Part shown: piece after piece, positions 34,555-43,759 of the stretch
Numbering within the stretch: the first letter of the stretch is position 1
Layout: each line of letters starts with the position of its first letter
Assembly (NCBI GenBank): GCA_019695265.1
Contig: JAIBAJ010000008.1
Coordinates: 1 to 63,121 of the forward strand
DNA from: Bacteroidia bacterium
GTDB lineage: Bacteria; Bacteroidota; Bacteroidia; JAIBAJ01
Direction: 5' to 3'
DNA: 63,121 nt
The notes under the pieces: model-generated
Told to the model about the DNA's origin: nothing
What the model saw: the letters and a program-made list of their open reading frames with translations, nothing else
Database searches by the model: none
Translations under genes and position numbers: made by a program

Positions 34555-35292
34555 TTAAATAAGATAGAAGAAGGTAAATACGAATACCCAAACCAAATCT
34601 ACAAAGTGCCAATAGAGTCCTGATTTTTCAACCATTTCATAATGGCCTGTTTTTTCAAAGGTACCATTCCAAGCCATCAAGAAAATGATGAAGTTGATAA
34701 CCACTCCTGAAAATACGTGAAAACCATGGAAACCAGTAATGAAGAAGAAGAAGTCTGCAAACAATGGATGTCCGTACTCATTATAGGAAAGGTTGGCACC
34801 ATGTATTACTTTGGTAACATATTTTCCTGTTTCTTCATCCCAAATACTTCTCAATGCACCATGTTCGGTTCCATGAATAAAGTGCATCCATTCCCAAGCT
34901 TGAGACCCAACGAAAATAAGACCTCCAACAATGGTTAATGCCATCCAAAACAATACTCCTTTCTTATCCATTCTATGTCCGGCTTCCACAGCCAAAACCA
35001 TAGTAACCGAAGAAGCAATTAAGACAAAAGTCATAAAAGCAACATAGGCTAATTCAATATGTCCTTCATAAAAAGGGAAGTGTGTAAATACATCACCTGC
35101 TAATGGCCAATTGTCTGCGTACTTGTGACGCATGTAACCATATGCTGTTACTAGGGCAGAGAATGTAAAAGCATCGGAGACAAGGAAAAACCACATCATC
35201 ATTTTTCCATAGCTCATGTTGAAAGGGGAAATTCCTCCTCCCCAAGGGGTAGTGCCTGTTGGCTTGTTTACTGCTGCGTGTCCGTGGCTCAT
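34555..35292 (-). CDS. Cytochrome c oxidase subunit III
   Basis: 245 residues with six to seven membrane helices, the subunit III fold of haem-copper oxidases. Marks include FNMSYGKMMMWFFLVSDAFTF, GSQAWEWMHFIHGTEHG, FFITGFHGFHVFSGVVINF and YWHFVDLVWVFVFTFFYLI, with the conserved Glu and His at subunit I contact. It supports proton uptake and stability of the oxidase. It is preceded 80 bases upstream by a shorter subunit III paralogue and followed by subunit IV. Confidence 0.93.
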   Translation of the reverse strand: MSHGHAAVNKPTGTTPWGGGISPFNMSYGKMMMWFFLVSDAFTFSALVTAYGYMRHKYADNWPLAGDVFTHFPFYEGHIELAYVAFMTFVLIASSVTMVLAVEAGHRMDKKGVLFWMALTIVGGLIFVGSQAWEWMHFIHGTEHGALRSIWDEETGKYVTKVIHGANLSYNEYGHPLFADFFFFITGFHGFHVFSGVVINFIIFLMAWNGTFEKTGHYEMVEKSGLYWHFVDLVWVFVFTFFYLI

Positions 35293-35372
35293 TGTAGCAA
35301 AAAACTTAAAGTTTAATTGTTAATTGAAATAAAATTGCTAAAAAACTAAAATTCGGCGCAATATTAGCGATA

Positions 35373-36086
35373 TTACTGAATGAAATACAAAAAGGCAAAT
35401 AAATATATCCACAAAATATCCAGGAAATGCCAATACATGCCACAAAGTTCAATATCTAACATGTTGCTAGCAGTGTATTTTGCCCTAAATGCCTTTATTA
35501 ATACAATGAAAAGGTAAATCAGTCCACCGAATAAATGGGCCAAATGCAGACCCGATAAAATGTATTTGAATCCGCTGGAAACATTGAAAGCCTTATTTAT
35601 TTTCTCATCCAATGGCTTTTTTAACTGTAAATCCTGTGGACCATAGAAATGACCATTGTTGTAAATGAGGTCTTCACCCTGAACTTTGATGGAATAGTCA
35701 ACCCCAAAATCACCTTTTAAATCCGATATTTTACCTGCTAAAAAATTTCCAGTACCAATCATTTCCTTCCAGGAATAATACTGAGTTGCACTAAATATCA
35801 AACCTAAAGTAAAGGTCAATAATAGTCCGGTTTTAAGTCCGGATTGATTATTGGATGCCAAAGAGCGTTTTGCAAAAATTAAGGTTGCGCTACTAAGTAA
35901 AATGGTTCCTGTGCTTATCCAAAACATGCGGGGTAAAGGTGCACTAACCCAAAAGTTATCTCCTTGAACCACTACATAACCGGAGGTTAATCCGGCAAAA
36001 AGCATAATTATGCTTATAATACCTAGCCATAATAAAGGCTTAGCAACTTTATTTCTGGTTTCTTCTTTTTCCTTGGCAGAATACAT
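35373..36086 (-). CDS. Second cytochrome c oxidase subunit III paralogue
   Basis: 237 residues, five to six membrane helices. It shares the subunit III end, MYWHFLDILWIYLFAFLYFIQ, and the LSGLHLAHLFGGLIYLF segment, but has a longer polar loop in the middle (LKGDFGVDYSIKVQGEDL). Two tandem subunit III genes are usual in the Bacteroidota caa3 operon. It is the first gene of the operon here; a -7 box and the terminator of the upstream T9SS gene lie within 75 bases of its start. Confidence 0.88.
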   Translation of the reverse strand: MYSAKEKEETRNKVAKPLLWLGIISIIMLFAGLTSGYVVVQGDNFWVSAPLPRMFWISTGTILLSSATLIFAKRSLASNNQSGLKTGLLLTFTLGLIFSATQYYSWKEMIGTGNFLAGKISDLKGDFGVDYSIKVQGEDLIYNNGHFYGPQDLQLKKPLDEKINKAFNVSSGFKYILSGLHLAHLFGGLIYLFIVLIKAFRAKYTASNMLDIELCGMYWHFLDILWIYLFAFLYFIQ

Positions 36087-36106
36087 TTCTCTTTATAAAA
36101 TCGGTG

Positions 36107-36114
36107 CAAAGATA
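36107..36114 (-). promoter_or_regulatory. -7 box of the cytochrome oxidase operon
   Basis: On the minus strand TATCTTTG (TAnnTTTG, the most frequent form) lies 20 bases before the ATG at 36086 and immediately after the terminator of the upstream gene, a position expected for an independent promoter. No clear -33 TTG is seen. Confidence 0.55.
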
Positions 36115-36123
36115 GCATAAACA

Positions 36124-36156
36124 AAAAAGCCCCCCGATAACTTCGAGAGGCTTTTT
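36124..36156 (-). terminator. Rho-independent terminator of the repeat-bearing T9SS gene
   Basis: AAAAAGCC at 36124-36131 and GGCTTTTT at 36149-36156 form an 8-bp stem with a 17-nt loop, extended by A/T-rich tracts on both sides. It lies 20 bases downstream of the minus-strand stop at 36176. Being symmetrical it could act in either direction. Confidence 0.75.
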
Positions 36157-36175
36157 GGAAAATAAATTCGATGTA

Positions 36176-37345
36176 TTATTTAATCACAATGAATTTGCCA
36201 TTAGCTACGGCATTACCATTGGATAAAGTGTAGATGTAATTTCCTTCAGCAAAAGTTGAAGTGTTTACAGAAATAGTGTTACTTCCTTGAGTGGCATTCA
36301 CTTTAGAAGTATAAACCAAAGTTCCGATAGCATTGTAAACATTCAATCCAACGCTAGTGTTTTTGTCTGAACCAAAAACTATTGCAGTTGATTCGTTAGC
36401 AGGATTTGGGAAATTAGCTAAAATGCCAAAACTGTTAGCATCGTAAGTAATGTAACCAATCGGACCTTGAATTACGATTTTGTAACCATTAATGGTAGTT
36501 GATTGAGGAACTGGGCCAAAAGGAGTAACAACAGTTGCAGTTACGTTAACTCCCAAAGGATAAATTCCTACAGCAGAAGTTACGTTTGCAGCAGTTAAAT
36601 CTAAACAAGCTGCAGAACCACCTGGGAAAACACCGGTTGCTGGATTAGAAGAGTAAGAAAATTCTGCTGGTAATCCTGAAATGTTGTCCAAAGTAAAATC
36701 TTGAATTGGTAAATTACCCAAACCTGGAACAACAGTATCGGAAGGTACATAAACTTGGATGGTAGCACTGTATGGAGTGCCTTGAGTGGCAACTGCCAGG
36801 TTAACAATGGTATCAGGAACGATGTCGCCACCAGGACCGGTTAAACTTGGAGTACATCCGGAAGAAGAAGCTGCATCAATAACGATTTTATAACCATTTA
36901 GGCTGGTGCTTTGTGGAACTGGGCCAAATGGAGTAACAACAGTAGCTGTAACGTATACATTTAATGGATAAGTTCCAGGAGCAGATGAAACATTGCCTGA
37001 AGAAGCAATCAATAAACAAGCTGCTGAACCACCTGGAAATACTCCGGTTTCAGGACTGCTTAAAAATCCAAATTCAGATGGTAAACCTACCACTGAATCT
37101 AAAGTGAAATCCTGAATAGGTAAACTTCCTAAACCTGGAACAACAGTGTCTGAAGGAACATAAACTTGAATTACAGTGCTGTAAGAAGTTCCTTGAGTAG
37201 CTGGAGGAAGATTGGTAATGGTGTCAGGTACAATATCACCACTTGGTCCGGTTAAGGACGGAGTGCATGGTGATGGTGGGCCTACTTGAGCAAAAACTGC
37301 TGCTGAAATAGCAATTGATAATACAGTAGTAAAGATTTTTTTCAT
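36176..37345 (-). CDS. Secreted T9SS protein with two tandem repeats
   Basis: 389 residues. Signal peptide 1-19 (ending AVFAQ). Two near-identical units of about 130 residues follow, Cys27-Val156 and Cys164-Val291, each starting CTPSLTGP.GDIVPDTI and containing VYVPSDTVVPGLG, PIQDFTLD, GVFPGGSAACL and VTPFGPVPQST. Each unit has two Cys that may form a disulfide. The last 90 residues are a T9SS sorting domain (LANFPNPANESTAIVFGS, FAEGNYIYTLSNG). I do not recognise the repeat by name. A -7 box lies upstream, and a hairpin terminator downstream isolates it from the oxidase genes. Confidence 0.85.
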   Translation of the reverse strand: MKKIFTTVLSIAISAAVFAQVGPPSPCTPSLTGPSGDIVPDTITNLPPATQGTSYSTVIQVYVPSDTVVPGLGSLPIQDFTLDSVVGLPSEFGFLSSPETGVFPGGSAACLLIASSGNVSSAPGTYPLNVYVTATVVTPFGPVPQSTSLNGYKIVIDAASSSGCTPSLTGPGGDIVPDTIVNLAVATQGTPYSATIQVYVPSDTVVPGLGNLPIQDFTLDNISGLPAEFSYSSNPATGVFPGGSAACLDLTAANVTSAVGIYPLGVNVTATVVTPFGPVPQSTTINGYKIVIQGPIGYITYDANSFGILANFPNPANESTAIVFGSDKNTSVGLNVYNAIGTLVYTSKVNATQGSNTISVNTSTFAEGNYIYTLSNGNAVANGKFIVIK

Positions 37346-37370
37346 TTTGATTAGAATAATTGAAGTTGTG

Positions 37371-37378
37371 CAAAGATA
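37371..37378 (-). promoter_or_regulatory. -7 box of the repeat-bearing T9SS gene
   Basis: The minus strand reads TATCTTTG 25 bases before the ATG at 37345. The spacing gives a short normal leader. No clear -33 element. Confidence 0.5.
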
Positions 37379-37498
37379 ATCAAAATTCTTTTCATCGATT
37401 GGATTTTCGAAATCATACCCTTTCAGCCTATTTTAAAAATTCAATAGTAGTTTTTGGGTAATTTTTATTAAAATCGAATCCTCCTACCATTTTTGTGG

Positions 37499-37506
37499 TA
37501 TCTTTG
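37499..37506 (+). promoter_or_regulatory. -7 box of the SUF operon
   Basis: TATCTTTG at 37499-37506, followed by CACC, matches the strongest form of the Bacteroidota -7 box. It lies 49 bases before the sufA ATG. A TTG at the expected -33 distance is missing, so strength or regulation is open; no operator for an Fe-S sensor such as IscR was recognised. Confidence 0.5.
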
Positions 37507-37555
37507 CACCATAAATTCTTATTTAGAATTATTATAAATAAGTAAATTTCTATCC

Positions 37556-37882
37556 ATGATTACTGTAAGTGAAAGTGCCAAAGCAAAAATTTTAAGCGTC
37601 ATTTCAGAAGAAGGTGCCGCAGCAAATAGTTTTATTCGTGTCGGTGTTGAAAGTGGTGGTTGTAGTGGTTTAAATTACAAACTTAATTTTGATACCGATC
37701 TTAAACCCGAAGACCAAGTTTTCGAAGATAAAGGAGTGAAAATTGTTGTTGATAAACGAAGCTTTCTTTATCTCATCGGAACGGAATTGGATTATTCCGG
37801 TGGCCTCAATGGAAAAGGGTTTACCTTTAATAATCCAAATGCCTCCAGAACATGTGGGTGTGGAGAAAGTTTTGCTGTTTAA
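37556..37882 (+). CDS. sufA: A-type iron-sulfur carrier protein
   Basis: 108 residues of the HesB/IscA/SufA family, which carries and transfers Fe-S clusters. The three conserved cysteines are present: one in VESGGCSGLNYKL and two in RTCGCGESF. Length is typical. It is the first gene of a seven-gene SUF cluster, with sufB beginning 38 bases later. Could equally be called IscA/ErpA on sequence alone; the context favours SufA. Confidence 0.93.
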   Translation: MITVSESAKAKILSVISEEGAAANSFIRVGVESGGCSGLNYKLNFDTDLKPEDQVFEDKGVKIVVDKRSFLYLIGTELDYSGGLNGKGFTFNNPNASRTCGCGESFAV

Positions 37883-37920
37883 TTACTTGATAACCAGTCT
37901 CTGAAACTGGATTTTTGTCT

Positions 37921-39372
37921 ATGTCAAAGGATATTATTGAGGAAGTAACCTCATCCGACTATAAGTATGGTTGGAGTACCGCCGTTGAAACCGAATTTGT
38001 ACCAAAAGGACTTTCGGAAGAAACCATTCGCCTGATCTCAGCTAAAAAAAATGAACCTGAATGGCTTTTGGAATACAGATTGAAGGCCTTTCAATATTGG
38101 CTCAAAATGACTGAACCGGCTTGGGCCCATGTTCAATATCCTACCATCAATTTTCAGGATATCATTTATTATGCAGCTCCAAAACCTAAACCTGAACTGG
38201 AAAATCTAGATCAGGTGGATCCGGAGTTGTTAAAAACCTTCGAAAAACTTGGAATATCCCTCGAAGAACAAAAACGATTGACTGGAGTAAAATCCAATAT
38301 AGCCATCGACGCTGTTATTGATTCGGTTTCTGTAAAAACAACCTTTAAAGAAACTCTTGCCGAAAAAGGAATTATTTTCTGCTCCTTTAGCGAAGCTGTG
38401 TTGGAACACCCGGAATTAGTCAAGAAGTACCTGGGTTCAGTAGTGCCTTACACCGACAATTATTATGCAGCACTTAATTCCGCTGTTTTTTCAGATGGTT
38501 CTTTCTGTTATGTGCCAAAAGGAGTGAGATGTCCTATGGAACTAAGTACCTATTTTCGAATTAATTCAGCAGGTACCGGACAATTTGAAAGAACCTTACT
38601 AATTGTGGATGAGGGTGCTTATGTGAGTTACCTGGAAGGTTGCACTGCCCCTATGAGAGATGAAAACCAATTGCATGCCGCCGTGGTGGAATTGGTTGCT
38701 CATAAAGATGGAGAAATTAAGTATAGTACTGTCCAAAATTGGTACCCCGGTGATAAAGAAGGTAAAGGTGGTATTTATAACTTCGTTACCAAACGAGGAA
38801 TTTGCCTTGGTGATCATTCTAAAATTTCATGGACTCAGGTTGAAACTGGTTCAGCCATTACCTGGAAATATCCTTCCGTTATTCTGAAAGGTGATCACAG
38901 TATAGGTGAATTCTATTCCGTTGCAGTTACCAATAACTATCAACAAGCCGATACCGGTACCAAAATGATTCACCTTGGAAAGAATTCCAAAAGCACCATT
39001 GTTAGTAAAGGTATTTCGGCCGGACATAGTAACAACAGCTACCGTGGCTTGGTCAGAATGTCTAAAAAGGCTGATAACTCAAGAAATTTTAGCCAATGCG
39101 ACTCCTTGCTATTGGGCGATAAATGCGGTGCACATACCTTTCCATATATTGAAGTAAATAATCGTTCCTGTAAAGTGGAACATGAAGCAACTACTAGTAA
39201 AATAGGCGAAGATCAAATCTTTTATTGCAAACAAAGAGGTCTCAATAATGAGCAAGCCATAGCTTTAATTGTGAATGGGTACTGCAGAGATGTTTTGAAT
39301 CAATTGCCAATGGAATTTGCTGTGGAGGCTCAAAAGTTGCTTTCCATTAGTTTGGAAGGTAGTGTAGGATAA
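37921..39372 (+). CDS. sufB: Fe-S cluster assembly scaffold subunit SufB
   Basis: 483 residues. SufB with SufC and SufD forms the SufBC2D complex on which Fe-S clusters are built. Visible are [35 protein letters not shown], the core beta-helix ([20 protein letters not shown]) and the C-terminal [20 protein letters not shown] followed by CKQRGL. The Cys of SCKVEH and the later residues match cluster-binding positions. A TTG at 37915 is in frame, but the ATG at 37921 is the natural start. 18 bases separate it from sufC. Confidence 0.96.
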   Translation: MSKDIIEEVTSSDYKYGWSTAVETEFVPKGLSEETIRLISAKKNEPEWLLEYRLKAFQYWLKMTEPAWAHVQYPTINFQDIIYYAAPKPKPELENLDQVDPELLKTFEKLGISLEEQKRLTGVKSNIAIDAVIDSVSVKTTFKETLAEKGIIFCSFSEAVLEHPELVKKYLGSVVPYTDNYYAALNSAVFSDGSFCYVPKGVRCPMELSTYFRINSAGTGQFERTLLIVDEGAYVSYLEGCTAPMRDENQLHAAVVELVAHKDGEIKYSTVQNWYPGDKEGKGGIYNFVTKRGICLGDHSKISWTQVETGSAITWKYPSVILKGDHSIGEFYSVAVTNNYQQADTGTKMIHLGKNSKSTIVSKGISAGHSNNSYRGLVRMSKKADNSRNFSQCDSLLLGDKCGAHTFPYIEVNNRSCKVEHEATTSKIGEDQIFYCKQRGLNNEQAIALIVNGYCRDVLNQLPMEFAVEAQKLLSISLEGSVG

Positions 39373-39390
39373 ATTAAACGAATTAAGATC

Positions 39391-40143
39391 ATGTTGTCTA
39401 TTAAAAATTTATGCGCTAGAATTGAAGAAAAGGAAATTTTAAAAGGATTTTCTTTGGAGGTGAAACCAGGTGAGATTCATGCAATTATGGGACCGAATGG
39501 TACCGGTAAATCTACCTTGGCTTCGGTTTTAGCAGGTAGGGAAGAGTATGAAGTTACCAATGGCTCTGTTACTTTTAACAATAAGGATTTATTGGAATTA
39601 GAACCGGAAGACAGAGCTCGAGAAGGTCTATTTCTGGCTTTCCAGTATCCGGTAGAAATTCCGGGTGTAAGTAATATTAATTTCCTCAAAACCGCTCTAG
39701 CTGAAATTCGAAAATACCACGGACTGGAACCTTTTTCTGCAAAGGATTTTCTAAAGTATTTTAAAGAAAAACAAGCTTTGGTGGAATTAGGTACTGAATT
39801 AGCTAATCGCTCGGTTAATCAAGGGTTTTCCGGTGGTGAAAAAAAACGAAATGAAATTTTTCAGTTAGCTATGCTTAATCCTTTATTGGCTATTTTAGAT
39901 GAAACAGATAGCGGACTCGATATCGACGCTCTCCGGATTGTTGCGCAAGGGGTTAATAAAGTGAAGAATGAAAATAACGCATTTATCGTTATTACTCATT
40001 ACCAAAGGTTGTTAGATTATATTGTTCCTGATTTTGTGCATGTAATGTACGATGGGCGAATTGTTAAGTCCGGTACTAAGGAACTGGCTCTTGAATTGGA
40101 AGAAAAAGGGTACGATTGGATCAAACAAGAGTTAGCCAGGTAG
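39391..40143 (+). CDS. sufC: Fe-S cluster assembly ATPase SufC
   Basis: 250-aa ABC-type ATPase that powers the SufBCD scaffold. Walker A GPNGTGKST, signature FSGGEKKRNEIFQL (the SufC-specific form), Walker B LAILDETDSGLD and H-loop VITHYQRLLDYI are all present. Soluble, no membrane partner. sufD starts 4 bases after its stop. Confidence 0.97.
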   Translation: MLSIKNLCARIEEKEILKGFSLEVKPGEIHAIMGPNGTGKSTLASVLAGREEYEVTNGSVTFNNKDLLELEPEDRAREGLFLAFQYPVEIPGVSNINFLKTALAEIRKYHGLEPFSAKDFLKYFKEKQALVELGTELANRSVNQGFSGGEKKRNEIFQLAMLNPLLAILDETDSGLDIDALRIVAQGVNKVKNENNAFIVITHYQRLLDYIVPDFVHVMYDGRIVKSGTKELALELEEKGYDWIKQELAR

Positions 40144-40147
40144 TCTA

Positions 40148-41422
40148 ATGGAAAATAAACTTGAAATTCAAACTGAAATGGAAGCTACCAATCTAGGTTG
40201 GTCTCCTTCTATCAGACAATTGAAAAATGATTCCAAGAATATTTTTCAATCCAAAGGATATCCGGCAACTTCCAATGAAGAGTATAAGTATTTGCCTATC
40301 CAGAAACTAACCAAAGCAATTAATCAGGAAAAACTAATTGCATCCACCTCCGACTTTTCTCTTCCAATTAATCTGGATGCTTACGTGGTTTTTATTGAAA
40401 ATGGACAATTTAGGAAAGATCTGTCCACATTGAATGGATTGCCCGAGAATGTGCTGGTTGATACCTTTACAAATGCATTTTCCGTCCTTCCGGAACTTGC
40501 TGAAAAAGTTGGTAAGCTTGCGGATATTTCAGATGGTTTTGTAGCTAAAAATACCGCTGAATTTGATAATGGTATTTGTATTTTTATCCCCAATAACCTT
40601 CAATTGAATAAACCAATTTACTTGGTTCATTTTTTTTCAGGATCGAGTTCAGGTTGTGTTTATTGGAGAAATTTAGTTGTTTTAGGCGAACAATCCTCGG
40701 CCGAACTGGTTTCACATACCTATGATGCTAACTTAAACGCCCCTGTTTTATTAAATACTGTTTCAGAATTTTCTGTAGCAAAAAATGCCCGTTTGGACAT
40801 AAGTTCTTTACAAGAAACCGGCTCTTTGCTGAGTGAAGTCAATTATTCCATCGGCAAAATTCATTCATCCGGTTTAATCAATCATTTTGCCTTTTGTTTG
40901 AGTGGAAGTTTAATTCGAAACAATACGCAATTTCTCCTCCATGGTGAAAATGCAAACTGTAATATGTTTGGGGTTTTTCTGCCAACAACCGGTGAAACAA
41001 TCGATAACCATACCTTGGTCGATCATAGGGTGCCTAATTGTCAAAGCAATGAATTATATAAAGGTGTTGCTTCGGGTAAAGGAACCGGGGTTTTTAACGG
41101 GAAAATCTTTGTCCGTAAAGATGCCCAAAAAACCAATGCATTTCAAAGCAACAAGAACCTTCTTCTCAGCGATGATTCTGCCATTTACACGAAACCTCAA
41201 CTTGAAATTTATGCCGATGATGTGAAATGTAGCCATGGCAGTAGCACCGGCCAACTAGACGAAAAGGCTTTGTTTTATTTGCAAACTCGTGGAATTGGAT
41301 TGGAAGCCGCCAGAAAACTCCTTGTTACTGCTTTTGCTCAGGAAATTTTGAACGAAGTTGGCAATTCAACTTTGAAGGAATACTTGGAATTGGCTATTGA
41401 AAATAAATTATCCACTTTCTAA
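40148..41422 (+). CDS. sufD: Fe-S cluster assembly subunit SufD
   Basis: 424 residues, SufB-related beta-helix partner in the SufBC2D complex, needed for iron entry. The C-terminal DVKCSHGSSTGQLDEKALFY and LQTRGIGLEAARKLLVTAFA are diagnostic, with the conserved His in CSHGS. The N-terminal 120 residues are divergent as usual. sufS begins 2 bases after its stop, so translation is probably coupled. Confidence 0.95.
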   Translation: MENKLEIQTEMEATNLGWSPSIRQLKNDSKNIFQSKGYPATSNEEYKYLPIQKLTKAINQEKLIASTSDFSLPINLDAYVVFIENGQFRKDLSTLNGLPENVLVDTFTNAFSVLPELAEKVGKLADISDGFVAKNTAEFDNGICIFIPNNLQLNKPIYLVHFFSGSSSGCVYWRNLVVLGEQSSAELVSHTYDANLNAPVLLNTVSEFSVAKNARLDISSLQETGSLLSEVNYSIGKIHSSGLINHFAFCLSGSLIRNNTQFLLHGENANCNMFGVFLPTTGETIDNHTLVDHRVPNCQSNELYKGVASGKGTGVFNGKIFVRKDAQKTNAFQSNKNLLLSDDSAIYTKPQLEIYADDVKCSHGSSTGQLDEKALFYLQTRGIGLEAARKLLVTAFAQEILNEVGNSTLKEYLELAIENKLSTF

Positions 41423-41424
41423 CC

Positions 41425-42663
41425 ATGATCACTAAAACAACCGAACTGCTTGATTTAGTTGAAATTAGAAATGAGTTTCCAATCTTAACTAGAACTGTTA
41501 ATGGAAAGCCTTTGGTTTATCTGGATAATGGGGCAACCACCCAAAAGCCTTTATCAGTCATTCAAGCCATTTCAAACTATTATTCCTTCCAAAACGCAAA
41601 TATCCATCGAGGTGTGCATACCCTAAGCCAGGAAGGTACTGAAAGTTACGAGCTTTCCCGAAAAGCTGTTCAATCCTTTATCCATGCTTCTTCCGCTAAT
41701 GAAGTTATTTTTACCAAAGGAACTACCGATAGTATCAATTTGGTTGCCAGTTCTTTCGGTAAAAAATACATTCAAAAAGGGGATGTTATTCTGCTCTCTG
41801 CAATGGAACACCACAGCAATATTGTTCCGTGGCAACTAATTGCCGAAGAGAAAGGTGCAAGAATTGAGGTTATCCCAATGAATACTTCCGGGGAATTGAT
41901 TTATGAAGCTTATTTGGATCTTCTGAAACTGAATCCAAAAATTGTTGCTATTACCCATGTATCTAATTCCTTAGGTACCATTAATCCGGTAAAGCAAATG
42001 ATTTCCGATGCGCACCAACTAGGCATTCCGGTATTGATTGATGGGGCTCAGGCAATTCAACATACCCAGGTAGATGTTCAGGATCTGGATGCTGATTTTT
42101 ATGTCTTCTCCGGCCATAAAATGTATGGACCTACCGGTATTGGAATTCTGTACGGTAAGGAAAAATGGTTGAATGAAATGCCTCCTTACCAAGGTGGTGG
42201 TGATATGATTAAAACAGTAAGTTTTGCCAAAACTGAATTCAACGAGTTGCCATTTAAGTTTGAAGCCGGCACGCCCAATATCGAAGCTGCTATTTGCCTT
42301 CATTCCGCTGTAAATTATTTGCAAACTATCGGCCTGCAGGCAATTGCCGCACATGAATCCGATTTGCTTTGGTACGGATTGGAAAAATTGTCCGAAATTC
42401 CGGAAGTGCAACTGGTCGGTAATGCAAAAAACAGATGTTCTCTTATTTCATTTAATCTGGCCAATATTCATCCCTACGATGCCGGGGTTATTCTGGATAA
42501 AATGGGAATTGCTGTTCGAACAGGCCATCATTGCGCTCAGCCTGTTATGGACTTCTTTAATATTCCCGGTACCATCCGTGCTTCTTTTGCATTGTACAAT
42601 ACCCGAGAGGAAATTGATTTACTTTTATCCGGCCTGAAAAAAGCCATCCGAATGTTATCCTGA
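41425..42663 (+). CDS. sufS: Cysteine desulfurase SufS
   Basis: 412 residues, PLP-dependent, class II desulfurase that takes sulfur from cysteine. Marks are VYLDNGATTQKP, EHHSNIVPW, the PLP lysine in FSGHKMYGPTG and the catalytic Cys in RTGHHCAQPVM. It hands sulfur to SufE, whose gene begins 1 base after the stop. Length and motif order are normal for SufS rather than IscS. Confidence 0.97.
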   Translation: MITKTTELLDLVEIRNEFPILTRTVNGKPLVYLDNGATTQKPLSVIQAISNYYSFQNANIHRGVHTLSQEGTESYELSRKAVQSFIHASSANEVIFTKGTTDSINLVASSFGKKYIQKGDVILLSAMEHHSNIVPWQLIAEEKGARIEVIPMNTSGELIYEAYLDLLKLNPKIVAITHVSNSLGTINPVKQMISDAHQLGIPVLIDGAQAIQHTQVDVQDLDADFYVFSGHKMYGPTGIGILYGKEKWLNEMPPYQGGGDMIKTVSFAKTEFNELPFKFEAGTPNIEAAICLHSAVNYLQTIGLQAIAAHESDLLWYGLEKLSEIPEVQLVGNAKNRCSLISFNLANIHPYDAGVILDKMGIAVRTGHHCAQPVMDFFNIPGTIRASFALYNTREEIDLLLSGLKKAIRMLS

Positions 42664-42664
42664 T

Positions 42665-43075
42665 ATGAGCATTGAAGCCAAAAAGCAAGCATTAATTGAA
42701 GATTTCGCCCTGTTTGATGACTGGGAAGGTAAATACGAGTATATCATTGATCTTGGTAAAAATTTACCCCTCATTAGTCCCAACCTGAAAACCGACGATA
42801 AGTTGGTGAAGGGATGCCAAAGCCGGGTATGGATCGATGCTTCTTATTCCAATGGATTAGTTTTTTTTACTGCCGATAGCGATGCCATCATTACCAAAGG
42901 TATAATTGCTTTGCTCATCTCCGTTTTTAATGGGGAATCTCCCCAAACGATTGCGCTTTCAAATACGGATTTTATTGACCAAATCGGTTTGAAAGAACAT
43001 TTATCTCCTACACGTTCCAATGGCTTGGTAAGCATGATTAACCTCATGAAATCCTTTGCCTTAAAACATTGCTAA
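42665..43075 (+). CDS. sufE: Sulfur acceptor protein SufE
   Basis: 136 residues. SufE accepts the persulfide from SufS and delivers it to SufB. The acceptor Cys is in LVKGCQSRVWI, and YEYIIDLGKNLP and SPTRSNGLVSMI fit the family. It is placed directly between sufS and the DUF59 gene (1-base gaps). Confidence 0.95.
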   Translation: MSIEAKKQALIEDFALFDDWEGKYEYIIDLGKNLPLISPNLKTDDKLVKGCQSRVWIDASYSNGLVFFTADSDAIITKGIIALLISVFNGESPQTIALSNTDFIDQIGLKEHLSPTRSNGLVSMINLMKSFALKHC

Positions 43076-43076
43076 A

Positions 43077-43406
43077 ATGCCCGCTATAATTGATTCGAAA
43101 GATAGTGTAATGGTCGAAAAAGTGCTGGACGTTCTTCGCACCTGCTATGATCCCGAAATTCCGGTCGATATCTGGGAATTAGGCCTCATCTATGAAATTA
43201 AAATAGACGATGACAAAAATTTGGATGTCCTAATGACCCTAACTTCGCCTTCTTGTCCTGTGGCTGAAACATTGCCGCCCGAGGTGGAAGATAAACTGCG
43301 CGAAATTGAAGGGCTACGTTCGGCCAAGGTTACCATAACTTTTGAACCTTCCTGGGAAAAGGATTTTATGAGCGATGTGGCCAAAGTTGAACTAGGCTTT
43401 ATGTAG
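43077..43406 (+). CDS. sufT: SufT-type MIP18/DUF59 Fe-S maturation protein
   Basis: 109 residues with the DUF59/MIP18 fold: CYDPEIPVDIWELGLIYEI (including the DPEIPV..LGLI signature), MTLTSPSCPVAE with the conserved Cys, and EPSWEKDFMSDVAKVELGF. In SUF operons it supports Fe-S protein maturation. It begins 1 base after sufE and is the last gene; the convergent CHU_C gene follows across repeat R7. Confidence 0.93.
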   Translation: MPAIIDSKDSVMVEKVLDVLRTCYDPEIPVDIWELGLIYEIKIDDDKNLDVLMTLTSPSCPVAETLPPEVEDKLREIEGLRSAKVTITFEPSWEKDFMSDVAKVELGFM

Positions 43407-43519
43407 TTTTTGGGGATTAATTTTTGCATTTTCTCCGGTTAATACTAGTCTTTCGCTTAAATTTCCTTTCTACTTCACCTGTATTTCTCCTTCCTTATTA
43501 TTTTATTTTTTTATTATTT

Positions 43520-43653
43520 GGCGGGTCCCTTCGCACAACTAAGCATTTCATCCATAATTTTATAAGGCTCAGGTCGGGCTATCCGTTCCAAGTCCTCGCC
43601 AACCTTGGCTAACGCCGCGGTTGTCTGTGGGCTTTCCACTTCTATCCCTACCC
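43520..43653 (+). repeat. Dispersed structured repeat R7 (subfamily II)
   Basis: The repeat lies in the 353-bp convergent gap between sufT and the CHU_C protein gene. Box A is GGCGGGTCCCTTCGCA, box B AAGGCTCAGGTCGGGCTATC, box C ends CTTCTATCCCTACCC. The inner stem CAACC (43600-43604) pairs with GGTTG (43619-43623) around the loop TTGGCTAACGCCGC. The loop differs by one base from R5 while all five stem pairs are different or exchanged. The remaining gap holds no gene or clear terminator. Confidence 0.85.
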
Positions 43654-43759
43654 TGGGGGAAAGTGCAAGGTATGATTGACTTAACTTTCACCGAAAGCTA
43701 ATCTGTATAAGTGCAATTAGGATATGCAAATATTTACCTGAAATGCTTTTGCTTCGGCC

